Position numbers and translations under genes: made by a program | Shown: piece by piece, positions 51,395 through 60,149 of the stretch | How the letters are laid out: every line of letters starts with the position of its first letter | Position numbering within the stretch: the first letter of the stretch is position 1 | The notes under the pieces: generated by a model | Seen by the model: the letters and a program-made list of their open reading frames with translations, nothing else | Database searches by the model: none | Told to the model about the DNA's origin: nothing | Source: Clostridium beijerinckii | GTDB taxonomy: Bacteria > Bacillota > Clostridia > Clostridiales > Clostridiaceae | DNA length: 64,000 nucleotides | NCBI RefSeq assembly: GCF_018223745.1 | Contig: NZ_CP073653.1 | Coordinates: 5,320,001-5,384,000, forward strand | Reading direction: 5' to 3'

Positions 51395-52654
51395 CTATTT
51401 TATCCTTACCTCGGAATCCATATCATAATAGCCTACCGAATTTTTAGTTGCTATAACAGTAATATTACATACATCATAAAGTCTATGGTATACAGTAAAA
51501 TCGCCATCTTTAAAACCTGTGCATCCCAATGATAACAGGTGTTCTCTACCCTGCAGATTCATTTTTTGAGTAAAAGTAACCTCTTTAATCTCACCTACTT
51601 TTGATATGGAAATATTGATTTTCTCCAACATCGTATTAGTACCTGTAATATCAGTTCCTTTTAAATCCTTGATTGTAAAAGCAAAAATAGGATCTTGAAT
51701 TATTTCATTAAAAATAATTTTCATCTTTATAGAAAATAATTCTCCCTTAACTACATTATTAGTTATTATCCCATTACTATCAATCACAGCGAAATCTACT
51801 ATTTCTGCCAATTTATTACCATACTCTATCTTATTCGGATTGATGTTCATTGACTTTTTCCATATTCCGTCTTCAAAAACTTTATTATTATCATAATCCG
51901 ATTTGCATTCATCACCTAATTGATTAACTAAAACCTTCTTATATATATCAATAACTTCCTTAGTTTCCCCTTCAATCAATTTTGTACCCTTATTTATTAA
52001 AATAGCTCTATCGCAATACTTACCAATACTTCCTAAATCGTGGCTTACAAATAGAATTGTCTTTCCTTGTTTCTTAAATTCCTCAAATTTTCTGTAACAT
52101 TTAGCTTGAAAAAAAACATCACCAACAGAAAGTGCCTCATCAACAATTAATATTTCAGGTTCAATATTAATTGCAACTGCAAATGCGAGCCTCACAAACA
52201 TACCACTAGAATAAGTTTTTACAGGCTGATTAATAAAATCACCTATATCTGCAAAATCAACTATACTCTCTACTTTTGCATCAATTTCCTCTTTAGTGAA
52301 CCCTAGCATAGTTCCATTAAGATAGATATTTTGTATACCTGTGTATTCTTGATTAAAACCAGCACCTAACTCTAGCAAAGCCGATATTCTTCCATTAACT
52401 ATTACATTTCCTTTGCTCGCGTTTAATACTCCAGTTATAATCTTCAGTATTGTTGATTTACCAGAACCGTTAGTTCCTATTATACCTACTGTTTCTCCTC
52501 GCTCTATTTCAAATGATATATTATTTAAAGCATAATGCTCCTTGCTATAACTTTTTTTTCTTAAGCTTAGCGATTCTTTCATTCTATCTATTGGTTTATC
52601 ATATAACTTATAAATCTTACTTACACTCTCTACCTTTATTGCTATATCTGACAT
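51395..52654 (-). CDS. wzt: Polysaccharide ABC exporter ATPase with C-terminal glycan-recognition domain (Wzt)
   Basis: A 419-residue ATPase powering polymer export. Walker A is GTNGSGKST (about 59-67), the signature YSSGMFVRLAFAV, Walker B ILIVDEALSVGD and the switch histidine in FVSHDLGS. Residues about 270-419 form a Wzt C-terminal beta-sandwich domain, with the conserved FxIKDLKGxD-like strand (FAFTIKDLKGTDITG). In E. coli O9a this domain recognises the chemically capped chain end. ATG 52654 is chosen from AAGGAGG seven bases upstream. It is 10 bp after the permease gene and 19 bp before the WbdD-like gene. Confidence 0.9.
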   Translation of the reverse strand: MSDIAIKVESVSKIYKLYDKPIDRMKESLSLRKKSYSKEHYALNNISFEIERGETVGIIGTNGSGKSTILKIITGVLNASKGNVIVNGRISALLELGAGFNQEYTGIQNIYLNGTMLGFTKEEIDAKVESIVDFADIGDFINQPVKTYSSGMFVRLAFAVAINIEPEILIVDEALSVGDVFFQAKCYRKFEEFKKQGKTILFVSHDLGSIGKYCDRAILINKGTKLIEGETKEVIDIYKKVLVNQLGDECKSDYDNNKVFEDGIWKKSMNINPNKIEYGNKLAEIVDFAVIDSNGIITNNVVKGELFSIKMKIIFNEIIQDPIFAFTIKDLKGTDITGTNTMLEKINISISKVGEIKEVTFTQKMNLQGREHLLSLGCTGFKDGDFTVYHRLYDVCNITVIATKNSVGYYDMDSEVRIK

Positions 52655-52664
52655 TTGTACCTCC

Positions 52665-54041
52665 TTACAGTACATCCGCAAAATGTGGTTTTAATTTTTT
52701 GAATATCATTGCTCCAACAACAAATAAAACCAAGGTCATTACCCAAAAATATACAGTTTGAAAATATCGTTGAAAAAACCATACATTATTTAAAAATGTA
52801 TCTCGATATCCCTCTACTATATAATACATTGGGTTCAATTTTACTATCCACTGAAATTGTTTTGGCATTATCGTATAGCTCCACATTATTGGTGTCATCC
52901 ACATTCCAATTTGCAAAAATATACTTATTAATTGCCCTAAATCTTTAAAAAATATTACTATTGCAGATGTTGCATATGATATGCCTAATGCCATAAAAAA
53001 TGTGCAAAATGAGTAATATATTAATTGTACTGTATATTTTGATGGATAAAATCCGTATATCCCAGCTACAATAAATAGAAACACTATAAATACAAAGTGG
53101 ATAAATAACGCCGAAACAACCTTTACTATAGGCAGTATGCTTATCTTAAAGACCACTTTTTTTACTAGATAACTATACTCAAGCATACAATTCGTAGCAT
53201 TAGATAGAGCTTCCTGAAAGAAAAACCATGGCACGAGCCCTACCATAAACCATACTATAAACGGAACATTCTTAATTGGAGATCCTGCCTTTAATCCAAA
53301 TTCAAAAACAAACCAATATAATAATATAGTTATTATTGGCTGGATAAATGCCCATGTTATTCCTAAATATGATCCCGCATACTTAGTCTTGAAATCATTT
53401 TTTGATAAGCTCCATATTAACACTTTATTAGTGTTTAACTCTTGGACTAATGTAAAAACGCTTCTTGACTTCCTAAGAATCATTAACAATAGAATATCTA
53501 TTGTTAAGCAAATAATTACTTTAAGCATTTTATTTACTAAAGCTTGATATTTTATAATATCTGATAATTTATTTAAATCCATTTTGTATGTTATATACGG
53601 ATCTTCTCCTAGTGTTTCTATATCAATAGATTTATCTGTTTCATATATTTTTCCAATTTGAGTTTGATTATTATTATCTAATATTTGTTTTCGATCTAAC
53701 TCCACATTTTTCCCCATGCATGAAACTCCAATATTTGATATACTTATATTCGATGGTTGATTTCCTAAATCAAATCTTAAATTCAGCACATCTTTGGGTA
53801 TAATAAATGTTAATGTTTGCTTTTTCCCTACATCTGAATAGATTGCCTTTTGAGATTGCTCTTCTGTCCATGAAGTACTGTTCCCGTAAAAAACTTGATA
53901 AGTATCTGGCCTATCAGATGTGATTTCATAACTTAAAGTTATGCTTTTATTTTCTAGGTCACAATATTTAAATACTAGTATATTCGACACAATTACAAAA
54001 AATATTAAAATTAATAGTTTTATAAATTTATTTTTCCTCAT
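52665..54041 (-). CDS. wzm: Polysaccharide ABC exporter permease (Wzm/TagG) with N-terminal extracytoplasmic domain
   Basis: A 458-residue protein. The C-terminal 265 residues are an ABC-2 type permease with six membrane segments, starting with the amphipathic helix LIWSLSKNDFKTKYAGSYLG and containing GMWMTPIMWSY and KLNPMYYIVEGYRD, both hallmarks of Wzm/TagG proteins. Ahead of it lies an extra part: a membrane anchor at about 8-24, roughly 140 extracytoplasmic residues rich in beta strands, and a second helix at about 170-190. Typical Wzm proteins are near 260-270 residues. The extension may bind the emerging glycan or a wall component. The start is ATG 54041, directly before rfbD. Confidence 0.9.
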   Translation of the reverse strand: MRKNKFIKLLILIFFVIVSNILVFKYCDLENKSITLSYEITSDRPDTYQVFYGNSTSWTEEQSQKAIYSDVGKKQTLTFIIPKDVLNLRFDLGNQPSNISISNIGVSCMGKNVELDRKQILDNNNQTQIGKIYETDKSIDIETLGEDPYITYKMDLNKLSDIIKYQALVNKMLKVIICLTIDILLLMILRKSRSVFTLVQELNTNKVLIWSLSKNDFKTKYAGSYLGITWAFIQPIITILLYWFVFEFGLKAGSPIKNVPFIVWFMVGLVPWFFFQEALSNATNCMLEYSYLVKKVVFKISILPIVKVVSALFIHFVFIVFLFIVAGIYGFYPSKYTVQLIYYSFCTFFMALGISYATSAIVIFFKDLGQLISIFLQIGMWMTPIMWSYTIMPKQFQWIVKLNPMYYIVEGYRDTFLNNVWFFQRYFQTVYFWVMTLVLFVVGAMIFKKLKPHFADVL

Positions 54042-54049
54042 ATTTAAAA

Positions 54050-54892
54050 TTATCCTCTTATTTCTATTAAAAATCTATCTAAAGCATCCTTCCATTCTGG
54101 TAATGTTTTAAAATCGTTTTTCACTAAACTTTTCTTTGAAAGTCTTGAATTTAAAGGTCTTACTGCTTTAGTAGGATACTCACTAGTTGGAATCGGATTT
54201 ATCTTGCACTTTAAATTTGCCTTTTTCATAATCTCACTAGCAAATTCTGCCCAAGAACAAAATCCTTCATTTGTTGCATGGTATACACCATATTTTTCTG
54301 ATATAGACATATCACACAAAAGTGGTGCCAAATCAAAAGTATATGTAGGACTTCCAATTTGATCACATACAACATTTAATCTTTCTTTTTCTTTTCCTAA
54401 TCTCAGCATCGTTTTAATGAAGTTATTTCCATTCACTCCAAACACCCAGGATATTCTTACTATGAAATACTTGCTTAATATTTCTTTAACTTTAATCTCA
54501 CCTTCATATTTTGTTTTCCCATAAACAGAAATGGGCCTTATATTTCCATCAATTTCAAAAGGAATATTCCCTTTCCCATCAAATACATAATCTGTAGATA
54601 TGTAAACCATCTTAGCATCTACTGCTTTACAAGCCTTCGCTATATTTTGTGTTCCTTCTACATTTACTTTATAACAAACCGCTCTATCATCCTCTGCTTT
54701 ATCTACTGCTGTATATGCTGCACAATGTATAACACATTCCGGCTTTAATTTGAAAAAATATTCACTTACTTCATCACTACATGTTATATCTAATTCAGAT
54801 TTATCAATTCCTAAACATTCTATATTTCTACTGTTTAGTTCTTTTACAACATCATACCCTAGTTGTCCGTTAACTCCTGTAACAAGTATCAT
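54050..54892 (-). CDS. rfbD: dTDP-4-dehydrorhamnose reductase
   Basis: A 280-residue short-chain reductase for the last step of dTDP-L-rhamnose synthesis, using NAD(P)H. The nucleotide loop is VTGVNGQLGYDV (4-15). The catalytic motif Y-x3-K appears in YGKTKYEGE, with YISTDYVFDG before it. CVIHCAAYTAVDKAEDD is characteristic of RmlD. It follows a GT2 gene by 11 bp in the order rfbA-rfbC-rfbB-GT2-rfbD. The length is usual. Confidence 0.95.
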   Translation of the reverse strand: MILVTGVNGQLGYDVVKELNSRNIECLGIDKSELDITCSDEVSEYFFKLKPECVIHCAAYTAVDKAEDDRAVCYKVNVEGTQNIAKACKAVDAKMVYISTDYVFDGKGNIPFEIDGNIRPISVYGKTKYEGEIKVKEILSKYFIVRISWVFGVNGNNFIKTMLRLGKEKERLNVVCDQIGSPTYTFDLAPLLCDMSISEKYGVYHATNEGFCSWAEFASEIMKKANLKCKINPIPTSEYPTKAVRPLNSRLSKKSLVKNDFKTLPEWKDALDRFLIEIRG

Positions 54893-54903
54893 ATTTTATC
54901 ATC

Positions 54904-55824
54904 TCACTTTAACTTTTTAATTATATTTTTAAATAACCAATTAGGTATAAATATCATTAGAATTTCAAAGTACGCTTCTTTTTTACTTAAGTGCCTATAC
55001 CTTAAAATCTTAAATATATTCTTATCAATTCTTGCCTTATAAAATTTAATAATATCTTTTAAATCCACATCTTTAATACACTCTCGTATTTCATCCATTC
55101 TTTGCCTTAACGGAATTAACCTAACATTGTAGTAATCTTCTTTAGAAAACACATTACTTAGAATTCCAGTTTGATTATTTCCATGTATCCTATATTTCAC
55201 TAGTGGTTTATTAAAAAAAGCCACACTCCCATAAAAACTCGCTATTATTGCAATCCAATGATCGTGTATTGTAACTTTCGAAAATGGCATAGCCTTTTTT
55301 GCTAGTTCACTTTTTACTAGCATACAACAACCAGCAATGCAATTATTAAAAAAAAGTGTAGAAAACAACTTTTCTCCATGTACGTATTTTAATCTTGGCC
55401 TTACTTCTTTCAGCGTTTTAGCAATAAGTTTACTATCTTTATCTATAACGCTCACATCACTATAAACCATTACTGATTTTTCTTTTGTAATCACTCTTAC
55501 TAAAAATTCTATTTTGTTTTTTTCCCAAATATCATCTTGATCACAATACGCTAAGAAATCACCACAAGCCATCTTAGTAAGTTCTTCAAAAGCTATGTTA
55601 GATCCTTGATTTTTCCTTCCTCGCATCAATTTATATCGAAAATTAGTAATATGCTTTTTAAAATATTCTTCGCTCACCGGAAAATTGGGACAATCATCAT
55701 AAATTAGTAGCTCTAAATTCTTATATGTTTGGTCATTCAATGAAATCAGCTGTTCTATAAGCCAGGTTTCATTTGGTTTATAGACAGCTAATAATATTGA
55801 TACTGATGGCTTATCTATTTCCAT
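54904..55824 (-). CDS. GT2 family glycosyltransferase, probable rhamnosyltransferase
   Basis: GT-A fold enzyme of about 306 residues. VSILLAVYKPNETWLIEQL opens the domain, LLIYDDCPNFP and AYCDQDDIWEKNKIEFL carry the acidic metal-binding residues, and HDHWIAIIASFYG is the acceptor-side motif typical of rhamnosyltransferases in rfb clusters. The start is uncertain: ATG 55824 (weak GAG site) fits the family start MEIDKPSVS, while an ATG at 55857 would add 11 residues. The gene overlaps the end of rfbB by 14 bases, so translation is coupled. Embedded between rfbB and rfbD, it very probably uses dTDP-rhamnose. Confidence 0.8.
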   Translation of the reverse strand: MEIDKPSVSILLAVYKPNETWLIEQLISLNDQTYKNLELLIYDDCPNFPVSEEYFKKHITNFRYKLMRGRKNQGSNIAFEELTKMACGDFLAYCDQDDIWEKNKIEFLVRVITKEKSVMVYSDVSVIDKDSKLIAKTLKEVRPRLKYVHGEKLFSTLFFNNCIAGCCMLVKSELAKKAMPFSKVTIHDHWIAIIASFYGSVAFFNKPLVKYRIHGNNQTGILSNVFSKEDYYNVRLIPLRQRMDEIRECIKDVDLKDIIKFYKARIDKNIFKILRYRHLSKKEAYFEILMIFIPNWLFKNIIKKLK

Positions 55825-56830
55825 ACATATTCTCATAGTAATTCTTATATTCGCCACTAATTATATTTTCCCACCAAGTTTTATTATCTAAATACCACTT
55901 AATAGTCTTTTTAATACCCTCATCAAAAGTAGTAGTAGGCAACCATCCTAATTCACTATGTATTTTTGTAGGATCTATTGCATAACGCATATCATGACCT
56001 TTTCGATCTCTTACATACTTAATTAACTCTTCTGATTTTCCAAGTTCTTTGAGTATTGTTTTAACTACATCTAAATTTGTTCTTTCGTTATGTCCACCAA
56101 TGTTATATACTTCTCCAACATTACCCTTATGAATTATTAAGTCGATTGCGCTACAATGGTCCTCTACATATAGCCAATCACGCACATTTTCTCCACTTCC
56201 ATATACAGGTAACTTTTTTTCATTTAACGCATTTGCTATCATAAGTGGAATTAGTTTTTCTGGAAAGTGATACGGTCCATAATTATTAGAACATCTTGAA
56301 ATAGTCACAGGCAAATTATAAGTTCTATAATATGCTCCGACTAAAAGATCAGCAGATGCTTTACTTGCTGAATATGGACTTGATGTATGTAATGGAGTTT
56401 CTTCTGTGAAGAAAAGATCATGCCTATTTAAAGGTAAATCACCATAAACTTCATCTGTAGATACTTGATGGTATCTTTTTATTCCATATTTCCTGCACGC
56501 ATCAAGTAATACTTGCGTTCCTATCACATTAGTTTTCAAAAATATTTCTGGATTTTCTATTGATCTATCTACATGGCTTTCTGCTGCAAAGTTTACTATA
56601 ACATCCGGACTTTCCTTTTCAAACATATCATAAATGGCTTTTCTATTAGCTATATCTATTTTATAAAAGCTAAAATTATTATTATCTTTAACTGAATCTA
56701 ACGTCTCCATATTTCCAGCATAGGTTAATGCATCAACGCATATTATTTTGTAATCCATATATTTATCAAGCATATAGTGAACAAAATTACCACCAATAAA
56801 CCCTGCTCCCCCTGTTACAACTATCCTCAT
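55811..56830 (-). CDS. rfbB: dTDP-glucose 4,6-dehydratase
   Basis: A 339-residue NAD-dependent dehydratase for the second step of dTDP-rhamnose synthesis. The Rossmann loop is VTGGAGFIGGNFV (4-16). The catalytic TDE appears in STDEVYGDL and the Y-x3-K pair in YSASKAS. NNYGPYHFPEKLIPL and the C-terminal GWLPTTTFDEGIKKTI are diagnostic of RmlB. AAGGAGAG precedes the ATG. The gene is 65 bp after rfbC. Confidence 0.95.
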   Translation of the reverse strand: MRIVVTGGAGFIGGNFVHYMLDKYMDYKIICVDALTYAGNMETLDSVKDNNNFSFYKIDIANRKAIYDMFEKESPDVIVNFAAESHVDRSIENPEIFLKTNVIGTQVLLDACRKYGIKRYHQVSTDEVYGDLPLNRHDLFFTEETPLHTSSPYSASKASADLLVGAYYRTYNLPVTISRCSNNYGPYHFPEKLIPLMIANALNEKKLPVYGSGENVRDWLYVEDHCSAIDLIIHKGNVGEVYNIGGHNERTNLDVVKTILKELGKSEELIKYVRDRKGHDMRYAIDPTKIHSELGWLPTTTFDEGIKKTIKWYLDNKTWWENIISGEYKNYYENMYGNR

Positions 56831-56895
56831 AATATACTCTCCTTAAAATTAATATTTTACTATTAAGTTATCTCCAATTGACTATTAATAAAACA

Positions 56896-57447
56896 CTATT
56901 TATTATATATAAAAGTACAATCACTATCTTTTATAAGTGGTGCCTTTTTATCCTTTTCTGAAAGAATTGGATTTTCTATTCCCCACTCAACACCTATTTC
57001 CGGATCGCAATAACAAATACTTCTATCACTCTCATAATTATAATAGTTATCAGTTTTATATACAAACTCTACATCACTTGTAAGCGTCAAAAATCCATGG
57101 CCAAATCCCCTTGGAATAAATAACTGTCTTTTATTTTCAGCGGAAAGCTCTACGGCCACCCATTCTTTATAGTTAGGTGATCCTTCTCTTAAATCTACAG
57201 CAACATCAAGTACAGCTCCTCTAACACAACGTACTAATTTTGCCTGAGCATGTTCTCCATTTTGAAAGTGAATTCCTCGTAGTATTCCTTTTTCCTTTGA
57301 ATAAGATTGATTATCTTGTACAAAATCACACGCTATTTCTGGAGTTTTAATTCTAGAGTAGGTTTCCATAAACCATCCTCTTTCATCACCAAAAACTTTC
57401 GGCTCAACTATATAAACACCTTCTAATTTAGTTTTTATTAAATTCAT
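56896..57447 (-). CDS. rfbC: dTDP-4-dehydrorhamnose 3,5-epimerase
   Basis: A 183-residue cupin-fold epimerase, third enzyme of dTDP-L-rhamnose synthesis. VYIVEPKVFGDERGWFMETY opens it. The catalytic histidine region is ILRGIHFQNGEHAQAKLVR, and the catalytic tyrosine is in EFVYKTDNYYNYESD. GFGHGFLTL is conserved. The gene follows rfbA by 38 bp, and its start has AGAGG upstream. Confidence 0.95.
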   Translation of the reverse strand: MNLIKTKLEGVYIVEPKVFGDERGWFMETYSRIKTPEIACDFVQDNQSYSKEKGILRGIHFQNGEHAQAKLVRCVRGAVLDVAVDLREGSPNYKEWVAVELSAENKRQLFIPRGFGHGFLTLTSDVEFVYKTDNYYNYESDRSICYCDPEIGVEWGIENPILSEKDKKAPLIKDSDCTFIYNK

Positions 57448-57485
57448 TATTTAAACCTCTTTTCACTATCCATTGTTTACTATAA

Positions 57486-58367
57486 TTAATAAATAACTTT
57501 CCCCATAGCAACATTTTTTAAATGCTGTCCATAAGGACTTTTTCCATACTGATCTGCACTTTCTAATAAAGTTTTTTTATCAATCCAATTATTCTTGTAA
57601 GAAATTTCTTCCAAACACGCTACTTTAAGTCCTTGTCTTGTTTCAATTACTTTTACATATTCAGATGCCTCAGTCAAACTATCCACCGTACCAGTATCAA
57701 GCCATCCATATCCACGTCCAAGGGTTATTACATCTAAGTTTCCATTTTCCAAATAAATTTTATTTAAATCTGTAATTTCTAATTCTCCCCTAGCTGAAGG
57801 CTTTAATTTTTTTGCATATTCACATACCTTATTATCATAAAAGTAAAGTCCAGTAACTGCATAATTAGATTTAGGAACTTCTGGTTTTTCTTCTAAAGAA
57901 ATAGCTTTTCCATTTTCATCAAATTCCACTACACCGAAACGTTCTGGGTCATCTACATAATAACCAAAAACTGTTGCGCGTCCCTCATTTTCCACAGCCT
58001 TTTTTAAATGCTTAGTCAATCCATTTCCATGAAATATATTATCTCCAAGTATCATAGCACAATTATGATTTCCAACAAAGTCTTCTCCTAATATAAACGC
58101 CTGTGCCAATCCATCTGGAGATGGCTGCTCCGTATAGGATAAATTTATTCCATATCTCGAACCATCACCTAGCAATTTTTCGAAATTCGGCAAATCTTTT
58201 GGAGTTGAAATTATTAATATATCTCGAATCCCTGCTAACATTAAAGTTGATAATGGATAATAAATCATCGGTTTATCGTATACTGGCAGTAACTGCTTTG
58301 AAGTCACCATAGTTAAAGGATAAAGCCTTGTCCCACTTCCACCTGCTAATATTATTCCTTTTGTCAA
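57486..58367 (-). CDS. rfbA: Glucose-1-phosphate thymidylyltransferase
   Basis: A 293-residue enzyme making dTDP-glucose from dTTP and glucose-1-phosphate. The nucleotidyltransferase signature [11 protein letters not shown] is at the N-terminus, followed by the conserved [41 protein letters not shown] and [21 protein letters not shown] complete the active site. I set the start at TTG 58367, which gives the canonical [11 protein letters not shown] start; ATG 58373 or 58385 would add two to six residues. It is the first gene of the rhamnose cluster transcript, with its promoter at 58504-58549. Confidence 0.9.
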   Translation of the reverse strand: MTKGIILAGGSGTRLYPLTMVTSKQLLPVYDKPMIYYPLSTLMLAGIRDILIISTPKDLPNFEKLLGDGSRYGINLSYTEQPSPDGLAQAFILGEDFVGNHNCAMILGDNIFHGNGLTKHLKKAVENEGRATVFGYYVDDPERFGVVEFDENGKAISLEEKPEVPKSNYAVTGLYFYDNKVCEYAKKLKPSARGELEITDLNKIYLENGNLDVITLGRGYGWLDTGTVDSLTEASEYVKVIETRQGLKVACLEEISYKNNWIDKKTLLESADQYGKSPYGQHLKNVAMGKVIY

Positions 58368-58503
58368 AATCATCACTTCTTTCATTGAAACTTAATTTTA
58401 TACTTAAATTTTAAAATATGCATGATTCATAATAATCTATATAATGTTTACTTTCCAAGTTTTTAGCTTAATAACAAATTATAAATAATTAACTTAATTT
58501 AAA

Positions 58504-58549
58504 ATTATACATTTTTTCACATTCTATCCCCAATTTTATCACATTCTAT
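58504..58549 (-). promoter_or_regulatory. rfbA promoter with a 22-bp-spaced direct repeat
   Basis: On the minus strand, TTGGGG (58528-58533) and TATAAT (58504-58509) are 18 bp apart. The 11-base element ATAGAATGTGA occurs twice, at 58517-58527 and 58539-58549, 22 bp (two helical turns) apart. One copy lies in the spacer and one upstream of the -35. This suits a dimeric regulator. Confidence 0.55.
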
Positions 58550-58648
58550 AATATAAATAAACGAATTTTACAATATTTATGTACTGGTACTTATTTCAGC
58601 TAATACATAATTTTAATATGTAAGGCTCAAAGTAAAACCTATGTTTTA

Positions 58649-58677
58649 TTGCAAACTTTCTGACAAAATGGTATCAT
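58649..58677 (+). promoter_or_regulatory. Sigma-A promoter for the second priming transferase
   Basis: TTGCAA (58649-58654) and TATCAT (58672-58677) are exactly 17 bp apart, 48 bp before the start codon. The divergent gap 58386-58724 otherwise holds only the rfbA promoter. Confidence 0.6.
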
Positions 58678-58724
58678 ACAGCTAATAGTATGATTTAATA
58701 ATATTACAAAAAGGATGGATAGAA

Positions 58725-60149
58725 ATGATAAAAGAAAATCAAAGTCTTCTAAATAAAATTAATGCCATTTCAGATATTGTAATCTTATTCATTTCAATGA
58801 CTTTAGCGTATTTAATTCGTTTTTATATATTTTTGCCTGATACAGATTACATAAAATTAATTACATATATAGAATTTTCAATTGTTATAATTCCAATAAA
58901 CCTTATTATTTTTAATTTTTTTAACTTATATCATTCTTTTAGAACAACCTCGTTTATAAAAGAATGTAATCAAATAATAAAATCGAATACTGTTCTTACA
59001 GCTATTTTATTATCACTATTATTTATATTTAAATTAGTACATATTTCAAGATTAGTTATAGTTATTTTTTATTTTGTAAACATAATGCTAGTTATAGCTA
59101 AAAGATTTCTTTTAAGAAGAATTCTATCAAAAATGAGAACTAAGGGTATGAACTTAAAACACGTTATAATCGTTGGTGCTGGCGAAGTTGCAAATGAATA
59201 TTTGAATGTTATTAAAAGCAATAGAAACTTTGGATATAATTATTCTGGATATGTAGCCAATAATTCAAATTTTGAAGGCGAAAAACTTGGAGAATATAAC
59301 AATTTATATACTGTCTTAGAGAAACATAGAGCTGATGAAGTAGTTTGCGCCTTAGATATTTCTGATGCAAAGTATATTGAAAAAATAGTATCTGACTGCG
59401 AAAAAAGTGGTACTAAGATTTCCATAATACCTTTCTGCTACAAGTACATACCAAGTCAGCCTTACATTGATCAGATTGGCAATATACCTCTAATAAATCT
59501 TAGAAGAATACCTTTAGACAATTTAGGAAATGCTTTTATAAAGAGATTTTTAGATATTACAGGTTCTCTTGTTTTAATAATATGTACAAGTCCTATAATG
59601 CTTATTACTTCAATTATTATCAAGCTAACTTCGAAAGGGCCTATAATATTTAAACAGCAACGTGTTGGATTAAATAAAAATTTATTTACTATGTATAAAT
59701 TTAGATCTATGAAGATCAACAACGAAGAAGAAACAGGATGGAGTACTAATAATGATCCAAGAAAAACCAGGTTTGGATCTCTTATTCGCAAATTTTCCAT
59801 TGATGAATTACCACAGTTTTTTAATGTTCTTAAGGGGGATATGAGTTTAGTAGGTCCTAGACCCGAGCTTCCTCACTTTGTTGAAAACTTTAAGGATGAG
59901 ATTCCGCTTTATATGGTTAAACATCAAGTAAAGCCTGGAATAACTGGTTGGGCACAGGTAAATGGTTATAGAGGCGATACATCAATAAAAAAGCGTATTG
60001 AATTTGATATATATTATATTGAAAATTGGAACATATTAATGGATATAAACATATTATTCAGAACTGCCTTTAAAGGATTTAAGAATAATGAACAGATTAT
60101 AAAACATAATAATCCTAAAAATATTGAAAATAACGGAGTTCAATTATGA
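58725..60149 (+). CDS. Polyprenyl glycosylphosphotransferase (WcaJ/WbaP-type priming enzyme)
   Basis: A 474-residue membrane enzyme that starts a lipid-linked glycan by transferring hexose-1-phosphate to undecaprenyl phosphate. Four N-terminal helices (about 12-120) are followed by a CoA-binding-like Rossmann domain (VIIVGAGEVANEYL) and the catalytic domain with membrane hairpin (about 265-300). The catalytic motifs are QQRVGLNKNLFTMYKFRSM, DELPQFFNVLKGDMSLVGPRP and VKPGITGWAQVNGYRGDTS. Compared with the 220-residue enzyme at 7296, this is the long form. The start has AAGGATGG. Its stop overlaps the next ATG by four bases (ATGA). Confidence 0.93.
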   Translation: MIKENQSLLNKINAISDIVILFISMTLAYLIRFYIFLPDTDYIKLITYIEFSIVIIPINLIIFNFFNLYHSFRTTSFIKECNQIIKSNTVLTAILLSLLFIFKLVHISRLVIVIFYFVNIMLVIAKRFLLRRILSKMRTKGMNLKHVIIVGAGEVANEYLNVIKSNRNFGYNYSGYVANNSNFEGEKLGEYNNLYTVLEKHRADEVVCALDISDAKYIEKIVSDCEKSGTKISIIPFCYKYIPSQPYIDQIGNIPLINLRRIPLDNLGNAFIKRFLDITGSLVLIICTSPIMLITSIIIKLTSKGPIIFKQQRVGLNKNLFTMYKFRSMKINNEEETGWSTNNDPRKTRFGSLIRKFSIDELPQFFNVLKGDMSLVGPRPELPHFVENFKDEIPLYMVKHQVKPGITGWAQVNGYRGDTSIKKRIEFDIYYIENWNILMDINILFRTAFKGFKNNEQIIKHNNPKNIENNGVQL

